From positions 124,001 through 188,000 of the forward strand of contig NZ_LMZQ01000014.1 in assembly GCF_001442625.1 (NCBI RefSeq): DNA of 64,000 nt, given 5' to 3'. The translations under genes and the position numbers were made by a program. Source of the stretch: Pedobacter ginsenosidimutans (GTDB taxonomy: Bacteria > Bacteroidota > Bacteroidia > Sphingobacteriales > Sphingobacteriaceae). This document shows positions 62,532 to 64,000 of the stretch, one piece after another (within the stretch, counting starts at the first letter, position 1; each line of letters opens with the position of its first letter). Below the pieces are notes generated by a model, which saw only the letters and a list, made by a program, of their open reading frames with translations, was not told where the DNA came from and made no database searches.

Positions 62532-62536
62532 AGGAG
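62532..62536 (+). promoter_or_regulatory. Shine-Dalgarno-like AGGAG upstream of rpsA
   Basis: AGGAG within GGGGAAAAAGGAGATAA lies 11 bases before the ATG at 62548. Such a site is unusual here: nearly all other genes in the window start without one, as is typical for Bacteroidota. Confidence 0.6.
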
Positions 62537-62547
62537 ATAATTAATTA

Positions 62548-64000
62548 ATGGCTAAAAAACAAGTAGCAGAAAAAGAATTAGCAGCTAAAACAGCTGAACT
62601 TCAGGGAGAAGGCGGACGCCTAACTGAAAAAGAAACTATTGAATCAGAAGCTGATTCAGTTTCGATCGAATCGATCAAATCATCATTGGCTACACCATCG
62701 GAAGATTTCGATTGGGATGCAGATGAAAAAGTTTTCGGTAATTACAATGACGCAGACCGTAAAAAGTTTGAAGATATGTATGCTGGAACATTCAATCAGA
62801 TCACTAAAGGTGAAATCATCAGCGGTATCGTTGTTTCAATCAACAACAAAGATGTAGTATTAAACGTAGGTTTCAAATCAGACGGTTTAGTTTCTACTTC
62901 AGAATTCCGTGATACACCAGATCTAAAAATCGGCGATTCAGTTGACGTTTTCGTTGAAGCACCAGAAGATGCTAACGGTCAATTGATCCTTTCTCGCAAA
63001 AGAGCAAAAACCCAAAGATCATGGGAAGCAATTAACGAGGCTCTTGAAAATGATAGAATCATCAACGGTTTCGTTAAGAGCCGTACCAAAGGTGGTTTAA
63101 TTGTTGATATCATGGGCGTTGAAGCTTTCTTACCAGGATCTCAAATTGATATTAAACCAATCCGCGATTACGATGTATACGTGGGTAAAACAATGGAATT
63201 CAAAGTTGTTAAAATTAACCATGAGTTTAAAAACGTAGTCGTTTCTCATAAAGTGTTAATTGAAGACGATTTAGAAAGCCAAAAAGTAGAGATCGTTTCT
63301 AAATTAGAAAAAGGTCAGGTATTGGAAGGTACTGTTAAAAACATTACTGATTTCGGTGTGTTCATCGATTTAGGTGGTGTTGATGGTTTACTTCACATTA
63401 CTGATATTTCTTGGGGCCGCATAGAGCATCCAAAAGAAGTATTATCATTAGATGAAAAAATCAACGTGGTTGTTTTAGATTTCGATGATGAGAAAAAACG
63501 TATCGCTTTAGGTTTAAAACAATTAACTCCACACCCTTGGGAGAACTTAAGTACCGACATCCAAGTTGGTTCTAAAGTAAAAGGAAAAATCGTAACTGTT
63601 GCAGATTACGGTGCTTTCTTAGAAATCATCCCAGGTGTTGAAGGTTTAATCCACGTTTCTGAAATGAGCTGGTCACAAAACTTAAGAAATCCACAAGAAT
63701 TCTTAAAAGTTGGTGATGAGATCGAAGCTGAAGTTTTAACTTTAGACAGAGACGAGCGCAAAATGAGCTTAGGTATTAAACAATTATCTAACGATCCATG
63801 GCAAGAAGTTGCTGCTAAATTCCCAGTTGGAAGCAAGCACAAAGCAACTGTTAAAAACATGACTAACTTCGGTGTTTTTGTTGAAATCGAAGAAGGTATT
63901 GATGGTTTAATCCACATCTCTGATTTATCTTGGTCTAAAAAAGTAAACCACCCTAACGAATTCACTAAAGTTGGTGATGTATTAGATGTTGTTGTTTTAG
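62548..64000 (+). CDS. rpsA: 30S ribosomal protein S1 (5' part, runs off the window)
   Basis: The frame from the ATG at 62548 stays open to the last base, giving 484 codons plus one base. An acidic N-terminal extension (about 80 residues, AKKQVAEKELAAKTAELQG) precedes repeated S1 RNA-binding domains. Five are seen at about 85-150, 165-230, 245-316, 333-402 and 416-484, each with a GxVKxxxxFGVFxDLG..GLLHIS-type core such as VKNITDFGVFIDLGGVDG. S1 binds mRNA on the 30S subunit. The rest lies to the right of the window. Confidence 0.95.
   Translation, partial: MAKKQVAEKELAAKTAELQGEGGRLTEKETIESEADSVSIESIKSSLATPSEDFDWDADEKVFGNYNDADRKKFEDMYAGTFNQITKGEIISGIVVSINNKDVVLNVGFKSDGLVSTSEFRDTPDLKIGDSVDVFVEAPEDANGQLILSRKRAKTQRSWEAINEALENDRIINGFVKSRTKGGLIVDIMGVEAFLPGSQIDIKPIRDYDVYVGKTMEFKVVKINHEFKNVVVSHKVLIEDDLESQKVEIVSKLEKGQVLEGTVKNITDFGVFIDLGGVDGLLHITDISWGRIEHPKEVLSLDEKINVVVLDFDDEKKRIALGLKQLTPHPWENLSTDIQVGSKVKGKIVTVADYGAFLEIIPGVEGLIHVSEMSWSQNLRNPQEFLKVGDEIEAEVLTLDRDERKMSLGIKQLSNDPWQEVAAKFPVGSKHKATVKNMTNFGVFVEIEEGIDGLIHISDLSWSKKVNHPNEFTKVGDVLDVVVL

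Larger units (their letters stand above)
62152..62547. repeat. 396-base gap before rpsA with family B repeats
   Basis: TTGTCCTTCGACAGGCTC..GGATGACA (62154-62180) and AGATCCTGAAATAAATTC..GGATGACGG (62402-62429) are small hairpins of family B. Between them are GCCCGGAGCGTAGCGAGGAC and GCGATAGCAGGACTGC (about 62284-62324), which recall 36534. The rpsA promoter occupies the right end. Confidence 0.75.

Overview
The window is a stretch of chromosome from a member of the Bacteroidota, most likely Sphingobacteriaceae (Pedobacter or a close relative). The evidence is AT-rich DNA, promoters of the Bacteroidota -7 type (TAnnTTTG) with almost no Shine-Dalgarno sequences, families largely confined to the phylum (DUF4294, DUF4783, DUF6588), a bacillithiol gene (bshB1), an LpxR-type lipid A deacylase, and many lipoprotein or Sec signal peptides. 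The species assignment is inference; no rRNA or tRNA gene lies in the window.

Layout. 1-3.2 kb: the end of a DoxX gene, a Uma2-type nuclease, a hairpin-rich repeat and a Zn/Cd export ATPase. 3.5-9.9 kb: an M13 peptidase, DUF2625, DinB and MmcQ/YjbR proteins, mnmD and an aldo/keto reductase. 9.9-12.7 kb: one operon of AI-2E transporter, small membrane protein, DoxX and mazG. 12.9-18.2 kb: a YchJ-like protein, truA, two lipoproteins, a LolC/E-type permease, namZ and a small charged protein. 18.3-24.9 kb: topoisomerase IB, fmt, rluD-pabC, DUF6588 and a D-cysteine desulfhydrase/ACC deaminase. 25-33.3 kb is the most accessory part: a TetR gene with a Tet(X)-like monooxygenase, a GH29 fucosidase, GNAT, divergent HxlR/SDR, a divergent-ligand MBL protein and a Crp/Fnr regulator. 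33.4-40.1 kb: lysine 6-transaminase, LCM-type methyltransferase, acyl-CoA dehydrogenase and the DUF4294-gpx-bshB1 operon. 40.2-64 kb is mainly housekeeping: rel, fur, purA, pabB, an M48 peptidase, plsY, nadC, DUF4783, gpmI, lon, lpxR, arfB, ferritin, cmk, DUF1080, TPM and SH3 proteins, and rpsA, which runs off the end.

The genes cover tRNA and ribosome maturation (mnmD, truA, fmt, rluD, arfB, rpsA), nucleotide and cofactor supply (mazG, purA, cmk, nadC, pabB/pabC), stringent response and proteolysis (rel, lon), thiol/peroxide/iron defence (bshB1, gpx, ferritin, fur), and the envelope (namZ, lolC/E-like, plsY, lpxR, M13/M48 peptidases).

The most distinctive non-coding feature is a set of dispersed stem-loop repeats that fill most of the long gaps between convergent genes, together with a perfect (TTTAGGG)8 tract touching the mmcQ start codon. 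I found no complete new multi-gene defence or mobile system. The best leads are the TetR/Tet(X)-like cassette, whose operator overlaps its promoter, the HxlR/SDR pair with an SDR that lacks the catalytic tyrosine, and the repeat families.
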